Part shown: positions 34,851 to 45,626 of the stretch, piece by piece
Numbering within the stretch: the first letter of the stretch is position 1
Layout: every line of letters starts with the position of its first letter
Origin: Salvelinus alpinus
Lineage: Eukaryota; Chordata; Actinopteri; Salmoniformes; Salmonidae
Length of the DNA stretch: 64,000 nucleotides
Direction of reading: 5' to 3'
NCBI RefSeq assembly: GCF_045679555.1
Contig: NC_092093.1
Span: 61,954,365 to 62,018,364, forward strand
The notes under the pieces: generated by a model
Told to the model about the DNA's origin: nothing
What the model saw: only the letters and a program-made list of their open reading frames with translations
Database searches by the model: none
Program-made: the position numbers and the translations under genes

Positions 34851-35400
34851 AAGTAAATACATTTAATTTCAATGGACATCCAATGTCATCATCCCTTAAA
34901 GACCCATGTTTTCATTAATTTACCTGAAAAGCATACTGGTATGGAGATTCTTACATTGTTTAATGAATTCTTATGGTATTTTACCATACAGTCTTTTACA
35001 TAGACATCAGGGTCAAGAGACAGTGGTGTTAATTTGGCGATTGTCAAATATATTATGAAATCATATCAAATTGTGGAAGTCATTGATCAAGATGGATTTG
35101 ATTTCATATTTTTTATTAGCCTTTTTAAAGATGATAGGCCATGCAACTTAAATATCTTATTGGCTATGGAATGAACACTGAAAGCAGTTTTGAAGCAAAA
35201 GGATCTGAGAATTATTGAGAGTGTTATTAATATGTTGTTATGCATTCTTTCTGTCATTTTTTCGATTATAAGATTCAATTTCAGACAGTGGCAACACAAA
35301 AATAGCTATTAAATCATTAAGAAATAATATATTTGAATAATCTAGAAAACTATCCAATCGACTACTAATAGCCTATACAATAAAACACTAGAATACTCAC
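34851..35400. other. Start of RAMP intron 1 (minus strand)
   Basis: AT-rich, no repeat or exon recognised. Confidence 0.5.
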
Positions 35401-35452
35401 CCAAAATTCCAACCACTAAAAGTTTAAACACAGCCAACGCATTTGTATCCAT
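35401..35452 (-). CDS. ramp3: RAMP3-like gene, first coding exon (signal peptide)
   Basis: The ATG at 35452 opens MDTNALAVFKLLVVGIL, a typical start of a signal peptide: a short N-region, then a hydrophobic run. The exon ends with one base of a split codon at a consensus donor (G|GTGAGT at 35401/35400). That base pairs in phase with the 30-nt microexon at 14385 to give Val, and the frame continues without stops into the ectodomain exon. The intron between is 21,015 bp and full of transposon remnants. The gene points away from HUS1 exon 1, 1.35 kb off, so the two probably share an upstream region. Confidence 0.65.
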
Positions 35453-36797
35453 CACGTTGAGAATAACAATCCCCCACACGATTCGGATTCTTTCAATGAA
35501 ATCTCAACTGGGTGATAAATGTCTGTGGCAAACCATAATTATCCAAATTCAATGAAAGCACGCGCGCGCGCAACTTCTTTCATAGTTCATGAGTCAAATT
35601 TAGAACTCCGCAATACCTCCTCAAATCAGGCCCTGAACCTCCACATGAGATGCGCGTCCTCGGTGCTCTTGCCTCACGGTCCTTGTGCAAGCTTGCCTGC
35701 ACATCTCGTTGCTAAAATGACTTCTGCGCTCTAGCATCCTATCAGAGGGAGGGAGAAAGGAGGGGAGATAGATCGTCCCCTTCGTCTCCGTTCCTATCTC
35801 CTTCCATATGCAGGAAACCATTATGAAATGGACAATTTAATATGAATGATAACGATTTTATTGAATGACACGTGCATATTAAAGGTCCAGTGCAGTCGTT
35901 TTTTATCAAAATATCAAATAATATCTGGGTAACAATTAAGTACCTTACTGTGATTGTTTTCTATTCAAATTGTCAAAAATAACCAATTTCTCAAGCAAGA
36001 ATTGTGCTAGTCAGGAAGTAGGGAGGGGAAGACTGAAAACTTGCTGTTATTGGCAGAGAGGTTTGGAACTCTCTTTCTTATTGTTCTCTTAACTAATTGA
36101 CTACCAGGTGATGTCACCAGGCAGGCCAATACTCCATCCCACCCAAACAGGCTGAAATTTCAATATTTTTGAATGGTTTAATATTCCTATACATGTCCAT
36201 AAATTGTAACAAAGAATGAAATACTTGTTTATTAATAGGCCTATTATGTAAGCCTACTCTAGGCTATAAATATGCCTAGATTTTTCATGAAAGTTATTAT
36301 AAAGTGTTACCACCTACCTAAAACATGACAGAGGAAAAGTGGGCAAGCCACAAGTAGGATTGATACAAATATAAATTGATGATGCTGTTTGTGATTTTAG
36401 GCCTAGCAAAATTGTATTCAATCTAGGCCATTTTCTACATTATTATCCAAACATTTTAACCTGTCAAATGCTGCAATTAAAAGAAATGCGTGCAAAATAA
36501 AATCCATATTTGGAATATCCTAAAAAGTACTCTGAACGGTATCAAATTGTATAAATTTTATATATTCCTTTTCATGCAGATGCTTTATTTGACTCATGGA
36601 TTCCTTTCTGGAAGAAAAACAACCCGAGCGCCATCTTGAGGATTTACTGAGAATGTCAATGCAGCCAAATGAAAGCGGAAATAAATAGGCAAAATAATTG
36701 TTTCTCAGGGGACGTATAACGAAGACGAGCCATCGGTTTGGCGGGCCAAATTGAACGTCGCAACTAAATATTTATGACAGTTAGAATAACATTGAAG
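35453..36797. promoter_or_regulatory. Intergenic region between divergent RAMP3-like and HUS1 genes
   Basis: 1.35 kb between two start codons on opposite strands. A short alternating purine-pyrimidine GC run (CGCGCGCGC at about 35562) and a relatively CpG-containing part (36690-36760) lie near the two ends. A dispersed salmonid repeat covers about 35880-36180 (starts AAAGGTCCAGTGCAGTCG). Promoter role is inferred from position only. Confidence 0.4.
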
Positions 36798-36849
36798 ATG
36801 AGATTCCGAGCAAAAATGTATGATGTTGGTTGCCTTAATCATTTCACAC
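36798..36849 (+). CDS. hus1: HUS1 checkpoint clamp component, exon 1
   Basis: HUS1 forms the 9-1-1 sliding clamp with RAD9 and RAD1, which marks damaged DNA and activates the ATR pathway. The ATG at 36798 gives MRFRAKMYDVGCLNHFT and one base of Arg before the donor GTAAGTAA. The vertebrate protein starts with the same MxFRAK..D..CLNHFTR pattern and the same exon end. The exon is intact. No internal exons were recognised in the transposon-filled 8.7 kb that follow, and the C-terminal exon at 45518 is diverged, so the locus may be a decaying duplicate. Confidence 0.75.
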
Positions 36850-37047
36850 GTAAGTAATTTGTAATGTTGCTCTTGTATGTGGTTGTTTTTGTGTAGCTAG
36901 CTAGATAGTTAAACGGTTAATCCACCCCCAAAAATATGGTTCGGTTCGGCACCGGGGTAAAGTTCGTTTTATATTGGATATTCGGATTTCTCTCTTCAAT
37001 AGCAAAACAGGGAAAGGGGAATACCTAGTCGGTTGTACAACACGTAT

Positions 37048-37183
37048 GTATATTCTGAATCAGAGGAGGATGGAAAACAATTCACACCTTGTCTGTGTGA
37101 ATTTCAATTTTTTTTCAATCTTCAATTTGTTTTAAAATAAAAATTGTGGATTGTTCTCCATCCTCAGCTGATTCAGAATATAC
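37048..37183. repeat. Foldback repeat, 40-bp arms
   Basis: GTATATTCTGAATCAG starts the left arm (37048) and its complement ends the right arm (37183). The arms continue with GAGGATGGA.AACAAT.CACA. The middle is AT-rich; no ORF. Confidence 0.8.
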
Positions 37184-37298
37184 CTTTGTTTTTCTATTGA
37201 TTCTACGGAATATCCCATTTAAAACTAAAGAGCACAAGCTTTTTTTTTGACTTTCTCAGATCATCAATAGCCTATAGTCGCATCATGCAGGCCATATA

Positions 37299-37544
37299 CA
37301 CTATATATACAAACGTATTTGGACACCCCTTCAAATTAGTCGATTCGGCTATTTCGGGCCACACCCGTTTCTGACAGGTATATAAAATCAAGCACACAGC
37401 CATGCAATCTCCATTGACAAACATTGGCAGTAGAATGGCCTTACTGAAGAGCTCAGTGACTTTCAACATGGCACTGTCATAGGATGCCACCTTTCCAACA
37501 AGTCAGTTCATAAAATTTCAGCCCTACTAGAGCTGCCGGAACTG
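37299..37544 (+). mobile_element. Tc1 family CACTATATATACAAA, 5' fragment
   Basis: Terminal sequence after TA at 37297, then the leader and the start of the transposase region (CAACATGGCACTGTCATAGG), cut off after GAGCTGCC. Confidence 0.75.
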
Positions 37545-37860
37545 TAGCGGAGAGGAAAACAGCATCAGGCAAGTATAACATGATCTAATCGTAACAAACA
37601 GCTAGACACATAGACTGACTGAGCAGAGATTACAATCTAGCAGTGTGGAAGTGGCAGGGCTGAGTATTTGTAGAGGTCTTGATTATGGAACAGGTTGCAG
37701 CTGGTGGGGATCTGCTCTGACTCCAGCACACCTGTCTCCATCTACACAATCACACACACACACAGAGAGAGAGGCAGAGGGAGAGCGTACTGGGGGAGTG
37801 GCGGCAGGTCAAGGAGACATAGGATGAGCAGTAGAGGGCGTTGCAGGAGCAGATGTGACA
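37545..37860 (-). repeat. LTR-like dispersed repeat
   Basis: On the minus strand it begins TGTCACATCTGCTCCTGC at 37860 and contains GACAGGTGTGCTGGAGTC and a CA/GA microsatellite. The TGTCAC start resembles the other LTRs here; the other end is unclear. Confidence 0.4.
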
Positions 37861-38349
37861 CTTATAAGGATACAGTATATTGTCTGCTAAATGAACAAAC
37901 TTATGGCATGGCGCATAGCCAGATAACATACAGAAGGCCAACTCATATTCTGTTCCTCTGAAGTACATGTTCTTCATATCATGTTTCTTTAGACCTGCCT
38001 AAAATAAATAATGGATTTATTGTGATGTTGTATATTCAATTGATTTATTAGACTTTTGTAAATGTAGATGTTCCAAAGGAGCGCATCAGAGGTTTGTATG
38101 CGGCTTGTATACCTGGAGCCTGGAGATGCTAAACGTGTTTATGTTAATTAATGTTCAATTATTGTGAGCCGGCAGGCTTTTGCATGACAATAACCTGCTG
38201 ACAAAATTTCATAACCGCAACAGCCCTATCCAGACACATCAAAGATACAGACGTCCTTCTGAACTGAGCTGCAGGAGAGGAATGAAACTGCTCAGAGATG
38301 TTACCATGAGGCCATTGGTGATTTTAAAACAGTTACAGAGTTCAATGGA
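37861..38349. other. Non-coding DNA
   Basis: No HUS1 exon or complete repeat recognised. Confidence 0.5.
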
Positions 38350-38521
38350 TGAATGATGAATGTGCAGGTAGAGATACTAGGGTGCAAAGGAGCAAAAAAT
38401 AAATAAATAACTGTATAGGGATGAGGTAGTTGGATGGGCTATTTACAGATGGGCTATGTTCAGGTGCAGTGATTTGTGAGCTGCTCTGACAGCTGGTGCT
38501 TAAAGTTAGTGAGGGAGATAT
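38350..38521 (-). mobile_element. Outer LINE copy, 3' side
   Basis: Matches 38860-39015 of the inner LINE. It ends ..GTGAGGGAGATA, and the outer copy resumes at 39929 with AGTCTTCAGCTTCAG, which would follow directly in an unbroken element. Confidence 0.7.
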
Positions 38522-39928
38522 TTATTTTATTTTTTATTTCACCTTTATTTAACCAGGTAGGCAAGTTGAGAACACGTTCTCATTTACAATTGCGACCTGG
38601 CCAAGATAAAGCAAAGCAGTTCGACACATACAACAACACATAGTTACACATGGAGTAAAACAAACATACAGTCAATAATACAGTGAAAAATAAGTCTATA
38701 TACAATGTGAGCAAGTGAGTTGAGATAAGGGAGGTGAAGGCAAACAAAATATATAAATAAATAAAAATATAAAAAAGGCCATGGTGGCGAAGTAAATACA
38801 ATATAGCAAGTAAAAACACTGGAATGGTTGGTTTGCAGTGGAAGAATGTGCAAAGTAGAGATAGAAATAATGGGGTGCAAAGGAGCAAAATAAATAAATA
38901 AATACAGTAGGTAAAGAGGTAGTTGTTTGGGCTAAATTATAGATGGGCTATGTACAGGTGCAGTAATCTATGAGCTGCTCTGACAGCTGGTGCTTAAAGC
39001 TAGTGAGGGAGATAAGTGTTTCCAGTTTCAGAGATTTTTGTAGTTCGTTCCAGTCATTGGCAGCAGAGAACTGGAAGGAGAGGCGGCCAAAGGAAGAATT
39101 GGTTTTGGGGGTGACCAGAGAGATATACCTGCTGGAGCGCGTGCTACAGGTAGGTGCTGCTATGGTGACCAGCGAGCTGAGATAAGGGGGGACTTTACCT
39201 AGCAGGGTCTTGTAGATGACCTGGAGCCAGTGGGTTTGGCGACGAGTATGAAGCGTGGGCCAGCCAACGAGAGTGTACAGGTCGCAGTGGTGGGTAGTAT
39301 ATGGGGCTTTGGTGACAAAACGGATGGCACTGTGATAGACTGCATCCAATTTATTGAGTAGGGTTTTGGAGGCTATTTTGTAAATTACATCACCGAAGTC
39401 GAGGATTGGTAGGATGGTCAGTTTTACAAGGGTATGTTTGGCAGCATGAGTGAAGGATGCTTTGTTCCGGAATAGGAAGCCAATTCTAGATTTAACTTTG
39501 GATTGGAGATGTTTGATGTGAGTCTGGAAGGAGAGTTTACAGTCTAACCAGACACCTAGGTATTTGTAGTTGTCCACATATTCTAAGTCAGAGCCGTCCA
39601 GAGTAGTGATGTTGGACAGGCGGGCAGGTGCAGGCAGCGATCGGTTGAAGAGCATGCATTTAGTTTTACTTGTATTTAAGAGCAATTGGAGGCCACGGAA
39701 GGAGAGTTGTATGGCATTGAAGCTCGCCTGGAGGGTTGTTAACACAGTGTCAAAAGAAGGGCCAGAAGTATACAGAATAGTGTCGTCTGCGTAGAGGTGG
39801 ATCAGAGACTCACCAGCAGCAAGAGCGACATCATTGATGTATACAGAGAAGTGAGTCGGTCCAAGAATTGAACCCTGTGCCACCCCCATAGAGACTGCCA
39901 GAGGCCCGGACAAACAGCATCATATGAG
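38522..39928 (-). mobile_element. Inner LINE (YADD type), 5'-truncated
   Basis: The 3' end at 38522-38560 (TTTCACCTTTATTTAACCAG on the plus strand) is the tail shared with HpaI-type SINEs. The 5' end is truncated inside the RT. It is inserted in another copy of its own family. Confidence 0.75.
38948..39913 (-). pseudogene. LINE reverse transcriptase, C-terminal 320 residues
   Basis: Open frame from a 5' truncation. It holds GVAQGSILGPTHFSVYIND, the catalytic YADD (LYADDTILY), LLNTSKTKCMLF, YKYLGVWLD and the long C-terminal region ending DYCTCT. The endonuclease and the first RT motifs are missing, so the product cannot move itself. The frame has no stop, so the truncation is fairly young. 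Confidence 0.85.
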
Positions 39929-40108
39929 TCTTCAGCTTCAGTGATTTTTGCAATTCATTCCAGTCATTGGCAGCAGAGAACTGGAAGGAAAGGCGGCCAA
40001 ATTAGGAATTGGCTTTGGGGGTGACCAGTGAAATATACCTGCTGTAGTGCGTGCTACGGGTTGGTGCTGCTATGGTGACCAGTGAGCTGAGATGAGGCGG
40101 GGCTTTAT
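39929..40108 (-). mobile_element. Outer LINE copy, 5' side
   Basis: Same family as the inner LINE (compare 39020-39200). Encodes LSSLVTIAAPT and SRYISLVTPKA on the minus strand. Ends where the Tc1 of family CAGTGCCTT begins. Confidence 0.7.
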
Positions 40109-40683
40109 CATGGTATGGGTATGCTTGACATCGGCAAATACTGGGAAGTTTTTTCAGAATAAAAATAAACGGGATGGAGCTAAGCACAGGCAAAATCCTA
40201 GAGGAATTCCTTTCTTCAGTCTGCTTTACACCAGACACTGGGAGATTAATTGACCTTTAAGCAGGACAAAAACCTACAACACAAGGCCAAATCTACACTG
40301 GAGTTGCTTACCAAGAAGACAGCGAATGTTCCTCAGTGGCCAAGTCACAGTTTTGACTTAAATCTGCTTGAATATCCATGGAAACACTTGAAAATGATCT
40401 AGCCATGATCCCCAACACCTTGACAGAGCCTGAAGAATTATGAAAATACATTGAACAAAAATATAAACACAACATGCAAAAATGTCAAAGATTTTACTGA
40501 GTTACAGTTCATATAAGGAAATCAGTCAATTGAAATAAATCCATTAGGCCCAAATCTATATATTTCACATGACTGGGAATGCAGATATGCAAAGATACCT
40601 TTAAAAAAAAAAAATGGCAAAAAGTGTGGCATGGGCCCTCAAATCCCTTTTGTTTATCCCATGTGTAACTCTGTTGTTTTTGT

Positions 40684-40926
40684 CGCACTGCTTTGCTTTA
40701 TCTTGGCCAGGTCACAGTTGTAAATGAGAAGTTGTTCTCAACTGGCCTACCTGGTTAAATAAAGGTGAAATAAAAAATCCTCAAAGTTCTACAACTGTAC
40801 CATTGAGAGCATTTTGACTGGCTACATCAGTGCCTGGTATGGCCCTCGATCACATGGTGCTACGGAGGGTGGTGAGGACAGCTCAGTACATCACTGGGGC
40901 TGAGCTCCCTGCCATCCAGGACATCT
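40684..40926 (+). mobile_element. Two LINE fragments
   Basis: 40684-40772 carries the LINE tail (GCCTACCTGGTTAAATAAAG). 40780-40926 carries an RT C-terminal piece (CTIESILTG.ISAWYG in mutated form) of a different LINE. Confidence 0.65.
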
Positions 40927-40927
40927 A

Positions 40928-41108
40928 CAGTGGGGAGAACAAGTATTTGATACACTGCCGATTTAGCAGGTTTTCCTACTTACAAAGCATGTAGAGGTCT
41001 GTAATTTTTTATCATAGGTGCACTTCAACTGTGAGAGACGGAATCTAAAACAAAAATCCAGAAAATCACATTGTATGATTTTTAAGTAATTCATTTGCAT
41101 TTTATTGC
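40928..41108 (+). mobile_element. Solo terminal repeat of the CAGTGGGGAGAAC Tc1 family
   Basis: Starts after TA at 40926 and matches the first ~180 bp of the copies at 256 and 2061; the rest is absent. Confidence 0.85.
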
Positions 41109-41116
41109 ATAAGTAT

Positions 41117-41400
41117 TATAGTATTATTATTATCCTTTTCCGCAGCAACCAGTGATCCGGGTCAACAGCATCAATGTAACAGTTTAACTTTACGTCCGTC
41201 CCCTCGCCCATACCCGGGCTCGAACCAGGGACCCTCTGCACACATCAACAACTGACACCCACGAAGCATCGTTACCCATCGCTCCACAAAAGCCGCGGCC
41301 CTTGCAGAGCAAAGGGAACCACTACTTTAAGGTCTCAAAGCGAGTGACGTCACCAATTGAAACGCTATTAGCGCGCACCACCGCTAACTAGCTAGCCATT
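41117..41400 (-). repeat. tRNA-related SINE with B box
   Basis: On the minus strand the pol III B box GGTTCGAGCC lies at 41227-41218, in a context of GGGTCCCTGGTTCGAGCCC. A SINE-type tail segment (GTAAGTCGCTCTGGATAAGA) lies further on at about 41540-41590, beyond the Tc1 scrap. Confidence 0.55.
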
Positions 41401-41882
41401 TCACATCAGTTACACTGTGCCTAAAATGACGTTGGAGGCGGTTTATGGTAGATAAATTAACATTCAATTCTCTGGCAACAGCATGCCAATTGCACACTCC
41501 CTTAGAACTTGAGATATCTGTGGCATTGTGAGCGACAATTTGTAAGTCGCTCTGGATAAGAGCGTCTGCTAAATGACTTAAATGTAAATGTGTGATAAAA
41601 CTGCACATTTTAAAATGGCCTTTTATTGTCCCCAGCACACAGTTTCTTGATATGCCACACCTGTCAGGTGGATGGATTATCTTGGCAAAGGTGAAATGCT
41701 CACTAACAGGGATGTAAACACATTTGTGCACAACATTTTTGAGAAATAAGATATTTGTGCATATGGAACATTTCTGGGATCTTTTAATTTAGCTCATGAA
41801 ACATGGGACCAACACTTTACATGCTTCGTTTATATTTCTGTAATGGACTAATGTTGCACAACACAGTTGTATTAAGCTTTTA

Positions 41883-42989
41883 GGGTGGGTTGCACCGACA
41901 TGGTTTAAATTAATCTATGATTAGAGCTAATGTAGGTTTTGTAAATCTAGGTTTATAATTAAGCAGAGATTTGTTGTACCACTTAATTTGTATTAATTTA
42001 AATTCCTCAGGTAGGTCCTCCTCAGTCTCCTGCCAAAGTTATACAGAACTGCTACTGCAATAATGATTGTCAGTGTAGTGTCCATCTTCGTGTGGAGCCC
42101 CTCCTGTAGGCACTGTAATATTTTTTTCCACACTCCAACAACTCTATTATGAGACATCTTGCCAGGATATGAGATGTGTTGTATTCTCTCTCTTCAGATG
42201 TCTGGCGGTTTAAAAAGGGAGTGCTAAGTTACCCACGACATATCCATTGTCACGGAATACTTCTCCATTCTCGCCACCAGGGTTGGGAATAGCAATGTGT
42301 GTACAGTCTATTGCCCCTAGTACACCTGGGAATCTAGCTGTCTTATAAAATCCGGCTGCTGTTTCCTCTGTAGGATTGAACCTTATGTACTGATTCTTCA
42401 GACTGGCAATAGCACTGGCCACTCTGACTACAATCCTCCAGACAGTTGACTTGTGGAATCCAAAAAGGTCCCCATCCACCATCTGGAAACATCCAGTTGC
42501 ATAGAACTGTAGGGCCACCAAGAGCTGAAGTAGTGGGGGTACAGCTGCGTTCCTATCACTCCCATGCTTAATGGTTGGTCCAACCTTTCTTTACAGTTGC
42601 ATTACAGAGTCCTTGGAGAAGCAGTATCTCCTTGAAAACTCATCATTATCATAAAATTCAACAGGATTTAACCTGTCTCTAAATATTCTCTGAGGAACTC
42701 TATCGTTTTGGTCTCCGCAGTAGATATGCTGCCATTTTAGCAGTTAAACCATATCAGGTGGCAGTTTAGAATTCATCTCCAATCTAAATGTATATTCATT
42801 TTTTTTTATTGAGCAACAGGCGTAACATTTATCTAGGTTTAAAGTGAAAACTAAACTTATATTAGAGGAAGGATTTAATTTAACTATGATTAATTTAAAA
42901 CTAAGTTTAACATTTGGTGCAGCACGATTAATAGATTAACCTTGATTTAACCCAGTTTAATTGTTAATCCATGTTGGTGCAACCCACCC
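41883..42989 (-). mobile_element. PIF/Harbinger element with TTA target duplication
   Basis: Ends are GGGTGGGTTGCACC..ACATGG, inverted, 1107 bp. TTA lies on both sides (41880-41882 and 42990-42992), the 3-bp TWA type of this superfamily. It interrupts the Tc1 host in a segment that joins cleanly when the element is removed. Confidence 0.9.
42210..42700 (-). pseudogene. Harbinger transposase remnant (HARBI1-like)
   Basis: From about 42700 the minus strand reads RVPQRIFRDRLNPVEFYD and EFSRRYCFSKDSVMQL, then a stop. It resumes open from 42521: GFHKSTVWRIVVRVASA, TARFPGVLGAIDCTHIAIP (first catalytic D), NGYVVGNLALPF. The rest of the DDE domain is missing. An internally shortened copy, not able to encode an active enzyme. 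Confidence 0.8.
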
Positions 42990-43261
42990 TTAGAGATTTA
43001 CCTAAGAAGGCTCACAGCTGTAATTGCTGCCAAAGATGTTTCTGACATGTATTGACTCAGGGACCTGATTACTTATTCAACGACTATATTTTAGTTATTT
43101 AATTTCTATTAATCTTTAAAAAATATTAAATGTCTTCCACTTTAACGTTAAAGAGTAATTTATGAAAATTGTTGACAATTAAATCAATTTTAATCCCACT
43201 TTGTAACAATAAAATATGACGAAATCCAAGGGTTATGAATACATTTACAAGGCACTGTACA

Positions 43262-43440
43262 CGCCTCTGTACACACAGTACGTTGTTTTCATTTGACAAT
43301 AACTTTTGTCTTGTTATGTATGTATTGTTGATCACTTGTTGTGTTAAATGTAGTGAAACATTGGTTCAACTCATTATATATGGTAATAGAGGGAGATTGG
43401 GGGATAAGGACACTTTGGAACGCTAAAATTACCCCTTGTA
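43262..43440. repeat. Diverged duplicate A, copy 1
   Basis: Starts GTACACACAGTACGTTGTTTTC; similar to 46633-46830 in the same orientation, with many substitutions and indels. Confidence 0.7.
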
Positions 43441-45035
43441 AAAGATGAGCTACCTGTCCGTCAAATGCATGTTATCTTGTAATAGCGAAGACATCCTTTT
43501 TAAATAGTACGCACAGTTGGTGCTGGACAGACCAAAGGACCTGTCCAGCACATAGAAGAAGAGACAAAGAAGGCAAAAGATTGGATAATGCTCCTAGTAT
43601 CAGTAAATATGCTTTTCACACGCTATTTAATGTGTTTTTATAGTGGTAACGTAACAATAATTATTGCCCAAGCAAAAGGCTAGTCAAGGTCTACAGTGGG
43701 AGGGGGCAGAGAAGAATCAAGGATTTCTGTAACTGACTGAACCAATCATGTGTAAATCCCACTGCGTTCGGACCAGCCGGGAGGAAGGTGTCATCGTATG
43801 GTATTTATACCGTTCTACAGCGTCCACGCTTTGGTTAATGGTTAGGGATTGTACATTTCGCACATCGTGTGTAGAATTGGATATTTTCACATTTTATTTT
43901 TACGCTCTTACGTAATTTATGGTTAACTGTATGTTAGGAATGCGTTTGCAAACACAAGCATACAGCCGCGTTGCACACTGGGAATTAAGTTGAATATTCA
44001 TGAGCTGAAAAAATACAAGCGTTTGCATTGGCTAGTAAAGTAAATTAGCGAAAAATTGACGGCTTGACCTATACATATGGTTCTGGGTCTAGTTCGTTTT
44101 TGTGAGATTTAATGCAGGCAAATATTTGAGTATATACTTTTTTCTGAGGTTACAACTATTAAGTATTACAAGGTGTGTGATAATATACATATCCGTCTAT
44201 GCAAGTTACGTGAAACCCGTTACTTCTATTTTCCAAAAGACCAAATCAAATTGTGTAGAGAGTGGATTGGGGTCACTATCAAGCACTCCTGACTGACAAT
44301 TATCAATCGTATGAACCCATGGCCATCTGACCCGTCGAGAGTCCAATGCTTTGCCATGCATATTTATAAATGGACATGTGACGCATATAGTTTTTAGTCA
44401 TGGTTGGTGAAATTGTAAAAACCATTATGGAAACTACATATTTGTTCCACCATTGCATTTAGTACAATTATTGCTAGCTGAAATTGATACAATATTATTT
44501 TGAAATATTTGTGATCTATTATTTGGAGAACTTGGCAGTGCATTAGAAATAGGCCCCTATCATAGACAGCCGAGACATCATAAGGCACACGTTGAATATA
44601 ATAGCAGAACAGACTTCGTGAACTATCACAATGAATTCCCAACTTTTTTAATACAGTTTTATCGAGATATATAAATAAGAAGTTGCCGTATTTGAGTTGT
44701 TGAACGAAACAGATAATGTAACCGACTGACGTATACGATGTATCAGACTCAATTATTTTACCATTATCAGCCACTCTGGTGCGCACCACGGCCGTGTTAT
44801 TTCTGAGAACACTGGTTTCTAGCGTCTCTGGCATTATCACTATCATGGGCTACAGTGCTGTGTCGTGAGTGATGAGTCAAATTACAAATGAACAGATGGC
44901 TTAAAATAATATAGGGATAGACTTTTGCTTTGCCTTGATTTGCAATAGGTTATAATATAACATATTTGTAGGCCCTTGCCATGCTGCATCCTCTTCCATG
45001 GCTTGGATCCTGCTGCCTGTTACAATCAATAGGCC
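43441..45035. other. Non-coding DNA within or near HUS1
   Basis: No exon recognised. A 150-codon minus-strand frame (44394-44846) begins MPETLETSVLRNNTAVVRTR and has no family I know; it has no splice or conservation support here. Confidence 0.4.
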
Positions 45036-45104
45036 TATCTATTCCTCAATAACCTCTATTTACCATAACACTTCATTGATTGACTTCTACTCTTATGTCA
45101 CTTT
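45036..45104. repeat. Diverged duplicate B, copy 1
   Basis: CTATTCCTCAATAACCTCTA and the following ~50 bases recur at 50909-50978. Confidence 0.75.
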
Positions 45105-45517
45105 AAGACCTGACAGGATTAATCTTGTCCACCAGCCTGCTCTCTCTCTCTGTCAAACCGTCTGGTTTCTCCACTTCTATTAACCATGTTGACCAATCAA
45201 TCAGCTCTGGTCCCAGAGACCCACAAGGTGTTGAAGGCTTTTTTCCCGGCCCTAAAATAACTGATTTGCCGCAAAAAGGCCTGCATGTCACGTATTTCTG
45301 TAGGACCAGGGTTGGGGGAGACTGGATTATACCATCTGATGACAGACAGCAAGCCTTTACTGTACCAGTGAGTTACGGTGACCTCATCTTCTGTGATGCT
45401 TTATTGGATGCATCACTATATTATGAGCTGTGATGTGGACATAAATTGGAGTTGTGTGACATTGTATGGTTGGACTAGTGTCATAAGAAAGATCCAATGT
45501 AAATTCCATGATTGCAG

Positions 45518-45626
45518 ATCAGTGATGAGCATTTTATTATCCCCACCAGACATTGTCCACAAAAGCATCATTCATTTGATTTTGCTGCACGAAGACGTGT
45601 CCCTGCAATGCCTCATTCCAGCGATG
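45518..45626 (+). pseudogene. hus1: HUS1 C-terminal exon, diverged
   Basis: After an AG at 45516-45517 the frame gives DIVHKSIIHLILLHEDVSLQ and then CLIPAM. Vertebrate HUS1 ends ..HFDLLHEDVSLQYFIPALS. The HED..LQ..IPA core is clear. The part before DIVHK is poorly matched, and the normal stop after the last residues is missing: the frame runs on MEFVIREGG to 45692. Same strand and order as exon 1 at 36798. It could be a fast-evolving real exon, but loss of the stop and absence of internal exons favour a decaying copy. Confidence 0.6.

Larger units (their letters stand above)
40449..41840 (-). mobile_element. Tc1 family CACTGAACAAAAATATAAAC, filled with later insertions
   Basis: One end is CATTGAACAAAAATATAAAC after TA at 40447; the other is GTTTATATTTCTG before TA at 41841. 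A transposase scrap near 41490-41590 (minus) reads AVARELNVNLSTINRLQRHF, the DNA-binding region. The rest is replaced by LINE pieces, a Tc1 end and a SINE. Confidence 0.75.
40109..43257 (+). mobile_element. Tc1 family CAGTGCCTT, host of nested insertions
   Basis: The left part (40109-40448) encodes a decayed transposase end (KSTLELLTKKTANVPQWP, SFDLNLLE). Parts at 41841-41882 (TAATGGACTAATGTTGCACA) and 42990-43257 complete it. The right end AAGGCACTG is followed by TA at 43258. It is broken by a Tc1 of family CACTGAAC and by a Harbinger element. Confidence 0.75.
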
